From assembly GCA_002245135.1 (NCBI GenBank), contig NGBS01000617.1:1-64000 (forward strand): a stretch of DNA of 64,000 bases. Reading direction: 5' to 3'. Of the stretch, positions 21,281-32,075 are shown piece by piece. The translations under genes were made by a program, and so were the position numbers. The notes below the pieces were generated by a model that saw nothing but the letters and a program-made list of their open reading frames with translations, was not told the origin of the DNA and made no database searches. Source of the DNA: Proteromonas lacertae. Taxonomy: Eukaryota; Sar; Bigyra; Opalinata; Proteromonadidae. Each line of letters begins with the position of its first letter. The first letter of the stretch is position 1.

Positions 21281-21403
21281 TTATCTATTATTTTTTTAAT
21301 TTATATCAATGGAGTGATTTTGAGTTTGTGAGAAAAAAAATGATTAATGAAAATATATTCGTTTCATAATAATTAGTTTTTCATTTTTAAAGATATATAC
21401 ACC

Positions 21404-23482
21404 ATGAAGAACAAAAATGAAAGTTATATTAGTCATATTGATGGATTGAGAGGATATTGTATAATATTAGTGATGTTATTTCATCTTCGTTTTATATGTT
21501 TTGATTATGGTTATATTGGAGTAGATATATTCTTTGTTATATCAGGATATTTTATAACACAATCACTGGAACTGAATAAAGATGAATCCTTTATTAAATC
21601 ATATTTGTTTTTTCTAAACAAGCGTTTGAAGAGAATATTACCATGTTCTTGTATAGTATTGTTGATATATTTAATCTACAAAATGAATGAGAATACTACA
21701 AATCCAATAATATTTAATGATAATTATTACAGTTCATTATTTTTATCAAATAAGTATTTTGAAAGTATAAAACAAGACTATTTTAGTAATTTACATCCCA
21801 GTGCTATATTGAATTATTGGTCTTTGTCAGTGGAGTTTCAATATTACTTAATATATCCTATTTTATTTTATATAATAACCAAAACATCAAAATATTTACT
21901 GATAATATTAATCCTCTTATCATTAATATATGGAATGAAAGGAATGTATATTGAAAATGATGTTGTAGTATATTATTCATTATTTTATCGTATGTTCGAA
22001 TTAAATATAGGCGGATTAATGAAATTAACTAAATATGAAAACAATGTGAATGAAATATTGTTATGTTTATTGTTTATATTTTTTCCAGTCATCTTCCACT
22101 TTGTGAGTGTATTTGTTGTATATAATAATTCTAAAATAATAATAGATGAGATGATGTTGTTTTGTGTGATAATGATAAGTTTATTAATAATCAGTCATAA
22201 AGAGATGAATAATACAATCTTGAATAACAAAGTAATTGTTTATGTTGGAAAATGTTCTTATGTAATATATCTAATTCATTATCCATTGATAGAACTATTA
22301 CCAACATATAACAGATATGTAAAAGTAATAATCATATTAATCTCAAGTATATTATTGTATGAAATATATGATAAAAGAATCCAAAAATTGAAAATATCTC
22401 AGACACAAATAATTATAATGAATATATTATTATTTGTAATACCATTTGTGAATAGTTATATATGTTATATAAAATATGATTATTATCAAGAGAAATTATT
22501 GAATTATTATCCAATATCAGTAAATTCATCAGAAAACCATATATCTGAATATGTATCTTCAATAATATCAAAATCAGATAATGATGATGAAAGAGTAATT
22601 CCTTTAAATTTACACAATTTTGATAAACCAATCAATTATTTTAGATTATATGAAGATAATCCATACTTATTGTATTTTCATTTTGGTGATATTACGTGTG
22701 ATTTTTGTAGTTATTATCCAAACAATTATAATCCTAGACAATCAATTTTAGTGGTTGGAGATTCATACTCAATTCAATGGTTATGGATAATAAGAAAATA
22801 TGCATATGTTAGAAATCTAACTTTAAGATATATCCATATTACTAATGCTGATTTTATAGAAAGAAAATATGAAATGATTGATTCATATTTTCATATAATT
22901 ATTACTGTGTTTAGTTGTTACCACCATAAAATAGAAAATACATATGACAAATTTGTAGAAATATATAAAGAATTTGTATATTCATTAAGTAAAAATAGTG
23001 ATATAATAATATCATTTGCTAATCATCCTATGTCTAGAACGAGTAGAAATTATTGTGTGTGTGGAGAATGTATAACAAGAAGGCTACCAAAATGTTACAC
23101 AATCAATGGAATTAACTCAACATATGTGAATTTCCCTCCAAAATTAAGTATTGCAAACTATCATATAATAAATGTAACAGATGAATTATGTGTAAATAAT
23201 ATTTGTTCATGTGTAATTGATGATTATATTGTATATGATTATTTGTATCATTTGAATCCTGCCATTGTGTTGAAGTTTTATTCAAAAGTTGAAAATGAAT
23301 TAGATAGAATATTGAATAATGAATATGTTGTTGTTAGAAAATATAATGCTAGCGATAAATGTTCATTAATAATGATGAATAATATGCCGCTATATTGTAG
23401 AAGACATATTACACAACATAAGAGTGTTTCAAGAGAATATAATGATTATTATTATAATTACAATATAAGTAATTATAAATAA
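21404..23482 (+). CDS. OafA-type membrane acyltransferase with C-terminal SGNH domain
   Basis: A 692-aa protein of the acyltransferase-3/SGNH class, which O-acetylates sugars at membranes. Residues 8-335 form the acyltransferase-3 domain with about ten membrane segments: HIDGLRGYCIILVMLFH carries the conserved His, GYIGVDIFFVISGYF is the family hallmark, and NYWSLSVEFQYYLIYPIL is the second conserved block. After a short linker, residues 415-640 look like an SGNH hydrolase domain, with SILVVGDSYS containing the catalytic Ser in a GDS motif and DYLYHLNP near residue 613 a candidate for the Asp-His pair. It is the third gene of a co-oriented row with the ABC transporter and glycosyltransferase, suggesting surface-glycan decoration (inference). 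This fusion is common in bacteria, but base composition here matches the neighbours. Confidence 0.88.
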   Translation: MKNKNESYISHIDGLRGYCIILVMLFHLRFICFDYGYIGVDIFFVISGYFITQSLELNKDESFIKSYLFFLNKRLKRILPCSCIVLLIYLIYKMNENTTNPIIFNDNYYSSLFLSNKYFESIKQDYFSNLHPSAILNYWSLSVEFQYYLIYPILFYIITKTSKYLLIILILLSLIYGMKGMYIENDVVVYYSLFYRMFELNIGGLMKLTKYENNVNEILLCLLFIFFPVIFHFVSVFVVYNNSKIIIDEMMLFCVIMISLLIISHKEMNNTILNNKVIVYVGKCSYVIYLIHYPLIELLPTYNRYVKVIIILISSILLYEIYDKRIQKLKISQTQIIIMNILLFVIPFVNSYICYIKYDYYQEKLLNYYPISVNSSENHISEYVSSIISKSDNDDERVIPLNLHNFDKPINYFRLYEDNPYLLYFHFGDITCDFCSYYPNNYNPRQSILVVGDSYSIQWLWIIRKYAYVRNLTLRYIHITNADFIERKYEMIDSYFHIIITVFSCYHHKIENTYDKFVEIYKEFVYSLSKNSDIIISFANHPMSRTSRNYCVCGECITRRLPKCYTINGINSTYVNFPPKLSIANYHIINVTDELCVNNICSCVIDDYIVYDYLYHLNPAIVLKFYSKVENELDRILNNEYVVVRKYNASDKCSLIMMNNMPLYCRRHITQHKSVSREYNDYYYNYNISNYK

Positions 23483-23586
23483 ATATAATATATATATATG
23501 TGTATGTTTAGTTATTTAATATTTTTTAACAAACAATTTCTATAATAGAACGAATAAAAAATTGATATTAATACAAATATTACCAT

Positions 23587-26500
23587 TTATCTTCTCTTCT
23601 TATGTCTTGTTTTACTTCCTCTACTCTTCTTAATACCTTTATCTCTCAATTTACTCATTAATCTATCTCTCTTCATTCTCCTATCAACTACCTTATATTT
23701 ACTTCCTAATTTTTGACCTGTTATTCCACTCTTCTTTCCTACAATATATACTTTTCCTTTCTTCTTTATAGATTCTGCAGCTTTTGCAATCTTACGGAAT
23801 TCTTTAATCTTATTAACACCAGGCAAATCTTCATTACCTACAACACTGTCTAATTTAGCTTTTGCCTTATCTTTTAATCTCTTTAATCTATTTGCCTTTC
23901 TTGCTCTAGCTTCAGCAACTTTACCGATTGGAGCATTAGCTAAATCTTCATATTTTTTTTAATTTGATCATATACTTCCTTTGTAATTGGTATTTGTGGT
24001 CGATTGTATTTCTTCTCATCTTCAGCAAACCAAGAAGGTAAATTATCATCATTAAATGCATATCTATTATAACAAGCATCTACAAAATCAATTGCATCTG
24101 ATTTCTTTCTCATCATTCCACCAATACTTAAAGCTTGAATGTGTTCGTCTGTTCCAACTTCTGGATCATAATCCAACTTCTTTCTTTCATCATCTGAATC
24201 TTCTTTTTATTTTTATTTTGTAATTTATTCTTGTAATAATCATAACCTTCATCATCAGAATCTAATTCTTCTTCATTATTTCCTTCTTCTTCCATTGAAA
24301 TATCATCATCATCTGATTCATCAGAATATTCATTATGTTTCTTATAATTCGATTCTTCTAATGGTACAACTTCATAATCATTTGATTTACTTTGTTTAGA
24401 TAATGCAGCTCCCATTCCACTCTTTATTAAATCTCTTCTCTTCTTTTGATCTTCTGTTAAAGTATCATCAACGAGATCTTCTATTGGTATTTCTTCATAA
24501 TCTGGTTTTTTCTTTTTATTTTGCTATTTATTATAAATATATAATATATAATAATATACTTTTTCTATTTGTTTCAATCTCTTTTCATGTCTTTGTTGTT
24601 TATCTGATTTTGGTATTTTATCTAATTCAGCTAATATTTCTGGTTTTATTTCGAAATTGTTTTCTTGTAATAGTTTCTTATTATGAACTCGACAGAATTC
24701 ATCTGCATCATCATCTATTGATTGTAATATATCAAATTCTGATGGAAGTTTTCTTTTGACTGCTTCTATATTGTCTTTATTAAGAACATCTTTGAAAATT
24801 GGATTGGAAAAAAAGACATCTGCTTTTGGTGAGAGGTTTATCTTCAAAGTAAATAAGAAATTAAAGAAAATATATAATATAATAATAAAAAATGATATTT
24901 TCTTAACCAATGAATTTGTTGTATCAACTTCACTATCACTTTCTTCTTCACTTACGTCTTCATTCTTTGTTAACATTTCATAATATTCGTTTTCATTACC
25001 TTCTACTCTTTCTTTTACTATCTTATCAAGCAAAGCTTGTTCTTGAATCTTTCTTAAAGGTAAACCTTTCTTGTTAGTTTCTACACCATTTTCTTCTATT
25101 TTTTTCTCCCTTGCATCTCTTTTGGCTTTATATTTTCTATACATTTCTTCAGCAAGTTCTTCTAACTCTCTTTCTTCTGCATATTCATCATCATCATCAT
25201 CATCATCATCTGAATCTTCATTTTCACTTTCTTTATTATCACTTCCTAATTCATATTCTTTTTCCTCTTCAGGAAATGCTTCACCTTTCACTATATCATC
25301 CATCATATCATCATTCTTTAAATCTTTCAATTGAAATATTGTTTCATCATTATATGTATCCATATCAACAGCTGTTTTCTCCATTGAACGAATTAATTTC
25401 AATTTCTGTTGTTTAATTCGATGTTCTTCTCGTCTCTTATCTTTTTTCTTTTGTTTATCATCTTTCTCAGTGATTTCTTTAATATATTGTGTTAATTGCT
25501 CTGGATTATTTACATCTAATTCTTTCTTTTCTTTATCGCTTTTCTTCTTTTCATCACTCTTCTTTTGAATATCAGGATGTTCATATGATATCATCTTCTT
25601 TCTCCATTTTAATAATCCTTTTAAATCAGCTTTACTTAATACTTTCAAATCTTTACAATTCTCTACAATATCGTCTGTAGTTTCAGGGTATTGCTTATAT
25701 TTCTCACTATTTTCATCAAATACTAACTCATTTGTAGTGGATAATACTTGAGCTGGATCTTCTGCAATAATATATTCACTGATTGGTACACTTCTGAATA
25801 ATGTTTGACCTAAAGATTCATCATAACCGTTTCTATGCCTTTCTTTACCAGTAGTTTTGTTGTGTAATAAACTTGGGACTTTTTCTGCAGATATATCTAC
25901 TTGTTTAAAAACTTCATTAATTTCGAAAAATTTAGGATCAATTCCTTTTGCACCACAATATCCTCTACAGACGACGAATATTTCAGCAGATTGTTGACGT
26001 GATGCTTCTGGATGAATTGCATTTACATTCTTAAATAACTTACCGAATAGGTATAACAATGCAGTATAATCAGTTGATCTGAAAACTTTGGTTACAAATA
26101 TTCCACCTCTTCGTAATAACTCGGTAGCCAATTTTAATGAACTTAATACTAAGTTTGATTGTGTAAAAGCATCATGTGTCCAATTTTGACCTACATTGGG
26201 AGCACCATCGTGAAGAACTACATCAACCTATTTATTAATAAATATATAAATAAAATGTATATACTTCTTTACCATTTAGCTCTTTTCTAAGTGTATTAAT
26301 ACATTTCTTGGTTGTAATATCTTCTTGGAATGTTACAACACCTCTTATTGGTTTAATAGGTACTAAATCAACGCCGATAATTGTACTCTGTAAAGGCATT
26401 GCTTCAGCAGCAACTTGACACCTAGAATATTAGAGCAACAATTATACCAACCACCAGGTGCTGCACAAAGATCAACTAAAACATGACTATCACCTAAAAA

Positions 26501-26640
26501 GGGATATTCTTTATTAATCTGAATTAATTTAAAGGCTGATCGAGCTCGAAAACCCTACGAATGCCAATATATACAGATATAGATACTCTTTTTTTAGCTT
26601 CTTTTGACCATTTATCAGGGGCTCTGTGAGTTTTACCCAT
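23587..26640 (-). CDS. SPB1: SPB1-type AdoMet-dependent rRNA 2'-O-methyltransferase (FtsJ-like), five introns
   Basis: Nucleolar methyltransferase for 60S ribosome maturation. From [18 protein letters not shown] the RrmJ/FtsJ domain follows: [10 protein letters not shown] (first catalytic Lys), [10 protein letters not shown] (AdoMet binding), [11 protein letters not shown] (Asp), [11 protein letters not shown] (Lys) and [11 protein letters not shown] (Glu), so the K-D-K-E set is complete. A long acidic/basic middle and the conserved C-terminal SPB1 domain ([11 protein letters not shown]) complete the protein. Introns: 26555-26586 (32 nt), 26422-26447 (26), 26228-26264 (37), 24524-24559 (36) and a possible in-frame 66-nt one at 24842-24907. 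Two frame changes remain, each repaired by one extra A on the coding strand, at runs 24204-24208 and 23953-23960. Both lie in conserved sequence, so I suspect assembly errors rather than a dead gene. Confidence 0.93.
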
Positions 26641-26704
26641 TGAAAATTGACAAATGACAATAAAACGGATATATTTATTTTAATTATTTTCATTTTTCTG
26701 TTGT

Positions 26705-27401
26705 ATGAGTGACTCGTATAATTTATAGCTATTATAGTAATAGAAAATCATTGTTGGTGCCAGTAGCTAGTAATGGGATAAAAATAGATCCAGAATTGGT
26801 AAAAGCCAATCCAGAAGCTTATATACCTCGTCCACATGTAATTAGATGTATTAAATGTGGTCCAGTATGGACATATGTCAACAGATCCAGATTGTCCTCT
26901 TAGTTCAAGAAACCAATTAGGTATTTATTTAATTATTGATTTAATATTCCAATAGAAGCTGAAGCTCAAGAAAGATTAGATCCAATGTCTGGAAAAAAGC
27001 AATCTACTCAATTAGATCCAATGACAGGTATAAAATACAAGAAAGTCGCTTTACCAAGACAGTCGAAATATGATATCATCCCAGAACCTGAAGAAGAGAA
27101 AGACCCAATAGAAGAAGCAATCAAAGATTTCCCTGAAGAAGATAGAGAACTGTTATTGCAATTAGTTCAAGAAGATATGGAGAAAGACAAATCTCATAAG
27201 CATAAACATCACCACAAGCATAAGCATAAACATCGTAAACATAAATCTCGTAGTGATTCTCCTTCTTCATCTTCATCAACTGATTCTTCAGATTCTTCTT
27301 CATCTTCTCCATCTGAATCTTCTAGAAGTCGTTCAAGATCCTCTAGTAGACATAAACATCATCATAAGAAAGATAAAAAGCATAAACATCATCATCATTA
27401 G
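26705..27401 (+). CDS. CIR/RP9-like zinc-knuckle protein with His/Ser/Arg-rich tail
   Basis: Small nuclear protein, probably spliceosome-associated. With introns 26716-26743 (28 nt) and 26921-26955 (35 nt) removed it begins MSDSKSLLVPVASNG. The knuckle RCIKCG...GH...TDPDCPL matches the CxxC-x4-GH-x4-D-x2-CPL pattern of the CIR and RP9 families, followed by LDPMTGIKYKKVALPRQSKYD. The C-terminal 80 residues are Lys/His repeats plus a Ser/Arg-rich stretch, like many splicing factors. The frame is broken inside the knuckle by one surplus C at 26862-26863; dropping it restores GQYGHMSTDPDCPL exactly. The break lies in the most conserved part, which speaks for a sequence error. The gene is 64 bp from the divergent SPB1 start, so they may share a promoter. 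Confidence 0.75.
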
Positions 27402-27635
27402 AGTAATTAATATAATTTAATCTATTTATTTGAATATTTATTGTTATTAGATTTATATAATGAAAATTCCCCAAATAAACAATACTTTTTATAAAAACAA
27501 TAAAAGTTGAATAGAGATGATATTTGATTAAGGAAATTAAGAATGAATCATATAAACAATAATGAAATGGTCATATTGATAATTAATTTTAAATTTTTTG
27601 AGAGAAGGAACATAATGTCTAGCTATATTATATAG

Positions 27636-28391
27636 TTAATGATGAACAGTTGATCTTGAATACATTATCCTTAAATGTAACGAATTACAAACAGTTTGAC
27701 CTGCTAAACATAACATAGCCTTAGTAGCATGTGCTAAATGTGCATATCTTACAAATACATAATACTTATCATTGTGATTAGTAATTTTGAGATTTGTAAT
27801 TTCACCATATTTACCAAACTGCTGTAATAATTGACTCTGATCTGGATTACTCGTCCAACTTGTGCACCATAACTGTAAACTTGGTTCTGAAGGTGGATAT
27901 CTTTTTGTATAATTATTTAAATGATATGATTGGAAATATTGTGGTTTATCTTCACTACCTTCTATGTAATTATATTTGGAATAATTCACGTTTAATGTTT
28001 TCCCATCAATATCTAATAGGTTAAAGTGGATTTTGGCAAATTCTGCTTCTTCAGCATCAGACATTTCAACAAATGCATATCCTTCTTTGGAATGATGGAT
28101 TTTTATACATTTTACTAAACCAGCATTGTTGAATAGAGTATGTAACATTTGGATATTAACGAAATGAGGATCAAAACCATGAACAAGTAATACACTTGAA
28201 TGATTATTAATATTATTATTACGATAGAAGTTATTATTATTATATTTATTATAGTGATTAGATGTAGATGTACTAGTAGATAATGATGACGATGATTTAT
28301 CAATGATATGAGTATTATCATATATATTAAGTGCAGGTTGTTGAGATGATGATAATGATAATGATGGTGCTGGTTGTGATGATATAATTGA

Positions 28392-28422
<31 letters not shown>

Positions 28423-29271
28423 GTGGAAGTTGGTGATGGAGATGTTGAATGTGAATGTGAATGTGATGATGGATTTAATGGAGTTGATTGTGTATTTGTT
28501 GTTGATGTTGATGTTGTTGTTGGGGATGATGTATTATTATTATGAATGGATCTTTCACCACCTATTACACCTGGAGATCTTCTTGATCTGGATGGAATGG
28601 TAAAGTCACAGGATTTATCATTATTTTCACTCACATTTAAGTCTTGGAAATGACTGTATAAAGCGGATAAACGACTTGTATATTCACCAATTGTTACATA
28701 CTATTTTAATATATATATATATATACTGTGTTATTGATTGTTTTAATAAAGTTAGTTGCTTCAGAAGTATTTTCGAATTGGATTAAAGCACGAGTAGTAG
28801 TATTACGAGGAATTCACTACTTTCAAGATTTTACCATGAGTGTGGAATTGATTATAAATTGCTTGGGGAGTTAGAGTGATTTTGGATAAAAACATCACAA
28901 ACACTACGGCACTTTCAGGAGATGCATCTGGTTTGGGCATCTCGGCATAAGTGGAACGTGTGATTGTAACAGGTTGAGATCTATTATATAGGAAAGTTAT
29001 AACAAAATACTTTATTATTACAGGCTCACTTCGAAATTTTTCTAACACTAATTGACCTTCATCAGATCTCATCTGGATAAATGCCTAATATTATTATATA
29101 ACAATATATACAGAATTCGAGTAAGTTGAAAGGGATAAATCTTCAACTGTTCCAAATTGAGAGAAAAACGACTTTAACTCATCCTAATATATCAATAATA
29201 TTTACGAATACAACTGTTATGTCAGAATCAAGTCTCTGAGCAACTAAAATAATAGAGGAGAGTCGAGACAT
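27636..29271 (-). CDS. PTB/hnRNP-L-like RNA-binding protein, five exons
   Basis: RNA-binding regulator of splicing or mRNA fate with probably four RRMs. MSRLSSIILVAQRLDSDIT and ELKSFFSQFGTVEDL start RRM1; RRM2 follows (VVFVMFLSKITLTPQAIYNQF to RALIQFENTSEATNFIKTI). A Ser/Thr/Asn-rich linker with a ten-Asn run (ATT/AAT triplets near 28400) leads to RRM3 (VLLVHGFDPHFVNIQMLHTLF) and RRM4, which ends in LHLRIMYSRSTVHH like PTB C termini. Introns: 29184-29214 (31 nt), 29085-29111 (27), 28981-29010 (30) and 28701-28726 (26). Between exon parts around 28811 one surplus base disrupts the frame inside RRM2; nothing else is broken. Convergent with the CIR-like gene. Confidence 0.82.
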
Positions 29272-29376
29272 CGCCGGTATTCTCTACATTATATTATATT
29301 TGGAATAGATATACATCTGAAGCAGTTGTCATCAAAGATGAGATTTTTAAAATCTAAAATGAAAAAAATATTTGAA

Positions 29377-30151
29377 TTATATTTTTTTAAATGTATTAAT
29401 TATAGTTGTATAAATCATCATAGCTGCTAGTTTATTTTTTCTTCTCAGTTGTTGATACAAGTGTAAAAACAGTGTTTTTGCTTGGTTTAGAAAGAGTGTG
29501 ATATTTAGTTTATATGTACTTTTTACTATTCTAATGAAATAAAGATGATGAAATGAAAATATACTGAAAGATAGATAGAATAATATCTAGTATTTGAACT
29601 GTATTTTCGTCTAATAAAGTGTTGTTCCATATATTAGTATTTTGATTATAAGCATTTGATATAGAAGTGATTGAAGTATTGAAAATATTCCAACAGTTGT
29701 CATAATCCTCATTTTGTAATAGTCTCTCAACTAAAAATATCAGATCTTCTTTCCAAATGCTAAAGTGCTGTTTTGTATTTTCTAAATGATTAAATATATT
29801 AGATATACCAAAGTAATTGTCAAACTCAAGTAAGAATTGAAAGATTTGCTGAATGGAATGATTAAATTCATGCTTATTCTTACATGCTTTTGATGATTGA
29901 ATTTCTGTGATATAATAGAAATACTTTATACCATAAATAGCTAGAAGAGGGTTAATAGTTGATATTGTGTAATTTAAGATTAGCCTGTTTAGAATATAGC
30001 TTTTGATAGTCGTTTCTATTTCATCTGATTCATTTTCATGTTGATTAGTAAAGATTTGTTTATTTTTGTTTACTAACTAATAGAACAGATATATACTATC
30101 CATATATGCGAATGCCAATGCAATGTGAAGCTTAATATTGCTAATATTCAT
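29377..30151 (-). CDS. Hypothetical helical protein, three exons
   Basis: No single long ATG-started frame exists here, but two small introns give a clean 238-aa reading frame: 30073-30096 (24 nt) and 29531-29564 (34 nt), both GT-AG and in matching phase. The product starts MNISNIKLHIALAFAYMD and continues through a 169-codon middle exon rich in aromatic and Asn residues (NPLLAIYGIKYFYYITEI, FQFLLEFDNYFGISNIF) to a basic C terminus (LYQQLRRKNKLAAMM). It looks all-helical. I recognise no family. Long open coding stretches with phase-compatible splice sites are the whole argument for the gene. It ends 105 bp before the PTB-like gene start, on the same strand. Confidence 0.6.
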
Positions 30152-30650
30152 CGAATTTCGATGTTATCCCTTTTTTCTTCGCCGATTTATTTCAGTAATA
30201 AAATTGTTTGTTTAGTTAGTCTTAAAAATTGAAGAACACAATAAAAATTGATTTATTTATACCACAAAATTTAATATGTATTTTCATATAGCTTTAATTC
30301 AAGACATTTGTGCGAAGGAAAGTAATGGATATTATACTTCAACAATCATTGAGTTAGGCACATGTTTAAACATCTACATAATAATATATGCAAGTGAGCT
30401 ATATTAACATATAATATGCAATATAAACGACTAAAATCAATTTTATGCGTTACAACTGCATTTACAATAGTTATGCACTTCCAAGTGGTTATTATATTGA
30501 GTTTTTAATGAAATATAATTAATTGTATGAATGACAATATCCATCATAATTCTTGTGCTTATTGTTTTTTACAGTATTTTCTTATCACTTATATTATTGT
30601 TGATTGAAATTTACACTAGTTCTAAAAATATAGTCGTTTCGATATAAAAA
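30152..30650. other. Intergenic region with promoter-proximal AGTCGTTTC motif
   Basis: No gene is seen in 499 bp between two divergent genes. AGTCGTTTC at 30633-30641 ends ten bases before the ATG at 30651 and is the reverse complement of the motif placed just before the start codons of two pseudokinase genes. Confidence 0.4.
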
Positions 30651-31937
30651 ATGAGATTTGATATAGAAGAATATAAAATACGTGAAGATTATATAATTAA
30701 ATGTATTAGATGCAAGGAAAGTAAACAATTTACAGAGTTGTTTGATATAAGTGAAACAAATAAAGATAGTAAATTTGTGTGTGGCGATTGTATAGGACTT
30801 AGAGATAGGATTAATAATACCAATCGTTTATGTTACTATTGTAAAACTTGTAAATGTTACATAGATAATTGGGAATTTGTTGTTAAGAATAAGGATGGAT
30901 CATATGATGAAACAGAAGAGTGTTTAACTTGTAGGTTATATAAATCAAATTTGAACAAAATGTTACAAAAGGAAATGATTACTTGCCAAAAATGCAACAT
31001 AGACCATACTTATATAGAAATATATAGAGTTGATGATAAATATATGTGTAGGAAGTGTATCGAAAAAAATATTGATCAAACTGTTCCAGATATTCAAGCA
31101 CCTATTGGTTGTTACTCATATGGCAGAAATTGTCAGAAATGTAATATAAACTATCCAAAATGGTACTTTGTAGATTATGGAACATGTAATAAATGTGCTT
31201 ATAAAGAAAGAATCCACAAAGTAATAGAAAATAGAAAGAAAGAAAGTAAATGTAAAGTTGATGATATTGATTCAGGTAGTGATGATTTAAAAAGAAGTCG
31301 TTCATTACATAAAAAATGCAACGAAAATGTTAACAGTTTTACAACATTTAATGAATCTCCGCCAAATAGTCTTCTTACAGCGGGAGACCCTCATTTTTAT
31401 AAAAACAAACATGAAGTAAGTGAAAATAAAGAAGTGAAAATAAAAACAAATAAACATGAAGTAAGTGAAAAAAACAAACCATATATATATTATTATTTTG
31501 AATATAAATTAAAAAGCGTAAATGTGAAATGTGAAAAATGTTCAGAATATTTTGAAAAGATATGTGCTTTTGGTTCTGTTAGAGAAGAGAAAAATATAGA
31601 TTATGAAAGAGATGGATTTTATCATTGTCTTGATTGTGCTATAATAAAGAACGAAGTAAAGAAAATTAAAGATAAAGAGAAAAAAAAGAATGAAAACAAA
31701 GAGAAAAAGAAAGGTAGTGAAAAAGTAATAAATTTTAATAGAGTATTTGATGATGAAATAAGAGGAGTAAAAACATGTGGAAAATGTAAAAGAGTATATC
31801 CTAATTGGCATTATATATCAAACTCAAATAAGGATTGTTCATTTACAAAAGAGTGTCTGGAATGTAGGAATTTAGAAACTTTGACTAAAACAATTAAAAA
31901 AAAGAAAATATATTCTTTGTTTGAATTTTTAAAATAA
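30651..31937 (+). CDS. Protein built of repeated Cys4 zinc-ribbon modules
   Basis: A 428-aa intronless ORF with about six modules of the form CxxC, 15-25 residues with a W/F, then CxxC(R): for example CIRCKESKQFTELF...CGDC, CKTCKCYIDNWEF...CLTCR, CQKCNIDHTYIEI...CRKC, CQKCNINYPKWYF...CNKC and CGKCKRVYPNWHY...CLECR. A Ser/Lys-rich linker with two copies of the KHEVSE motif (about residues 250-280) separates the first four from the last two. These ribbons probably bind zinc and nucleic acid. The same module occurs in the ORF at 5526-6128 of the integrase element. Lack of introns in an intron-dense region may hint at a viral or element origin (inference). No precise family is recognised. Confidence 0.65.
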   Translation: MRFDIEEYKIREDYIIKCIRCKESKQFTELFDISETNKDSKFVCGDCIGLRDRINNTNRLCYYCKTCKCYIDNWEFVVKNKDGSYDETEECLTCRLYKSNLNKMLQKEMITCQKCNIDHTYIEIYRVDDKYMCRKCIEKNIDQTVPDIQAPIGCYSYGRNCQKCNINYPKWYFVDYGTCNKCAYKERIHKVIENRKKESKCKVDDIDSGSDDLKRSRSLHKKCNENVNSFTTFNESPPNSLLTAGDPHFYKNKHEVSENKEVKIKTNKHEVSEKNKPYIYYYFEYKLKSVNVKCEKCSEYFEKICAFGSVREEKNIDYERDGFYHCLDCAIIKNEVKKIKDKEKKKNENKEKKKGSEKVINFNRVFDDEIRGVKTCGKCKRVYPNWHYISNSNKDCSFTKECLECRNLETLTKTIKKKKIYSLFEFLK

Positions 31938-32075
31938 TATAAATATAATAAATTCTTCATTTTTTTCTTAGAATAATATTATGTCAATAACATAATCATA
32001 AATTCTTAACTTTAAGTTAAAACAGAAAAAAATAATATTGTAACGAATCTATTTTCACAGAAAAACTAAAAAAGG

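Noticed and set aside
21404-23482. Bacterial contamination suggested by the OafA/SGNH gene
   Set aside because: Base composition matches the flanking intron-bearing genes and it lies between them; at most an old transfer.
24403-25680. Several plus-strand ORFs opposite the SPB1 gene, rich in Ser, His and Leu
   Set aside because: They mirror the acidic and Lys-rich parts of SPB1 and have no features of their own.
28389-28424. ATT triplet run as a regulatory repeat
   Set aside because: It encodes an Asn run in the PTB-like protein linker and is ordinary low-complexity coding DNA.
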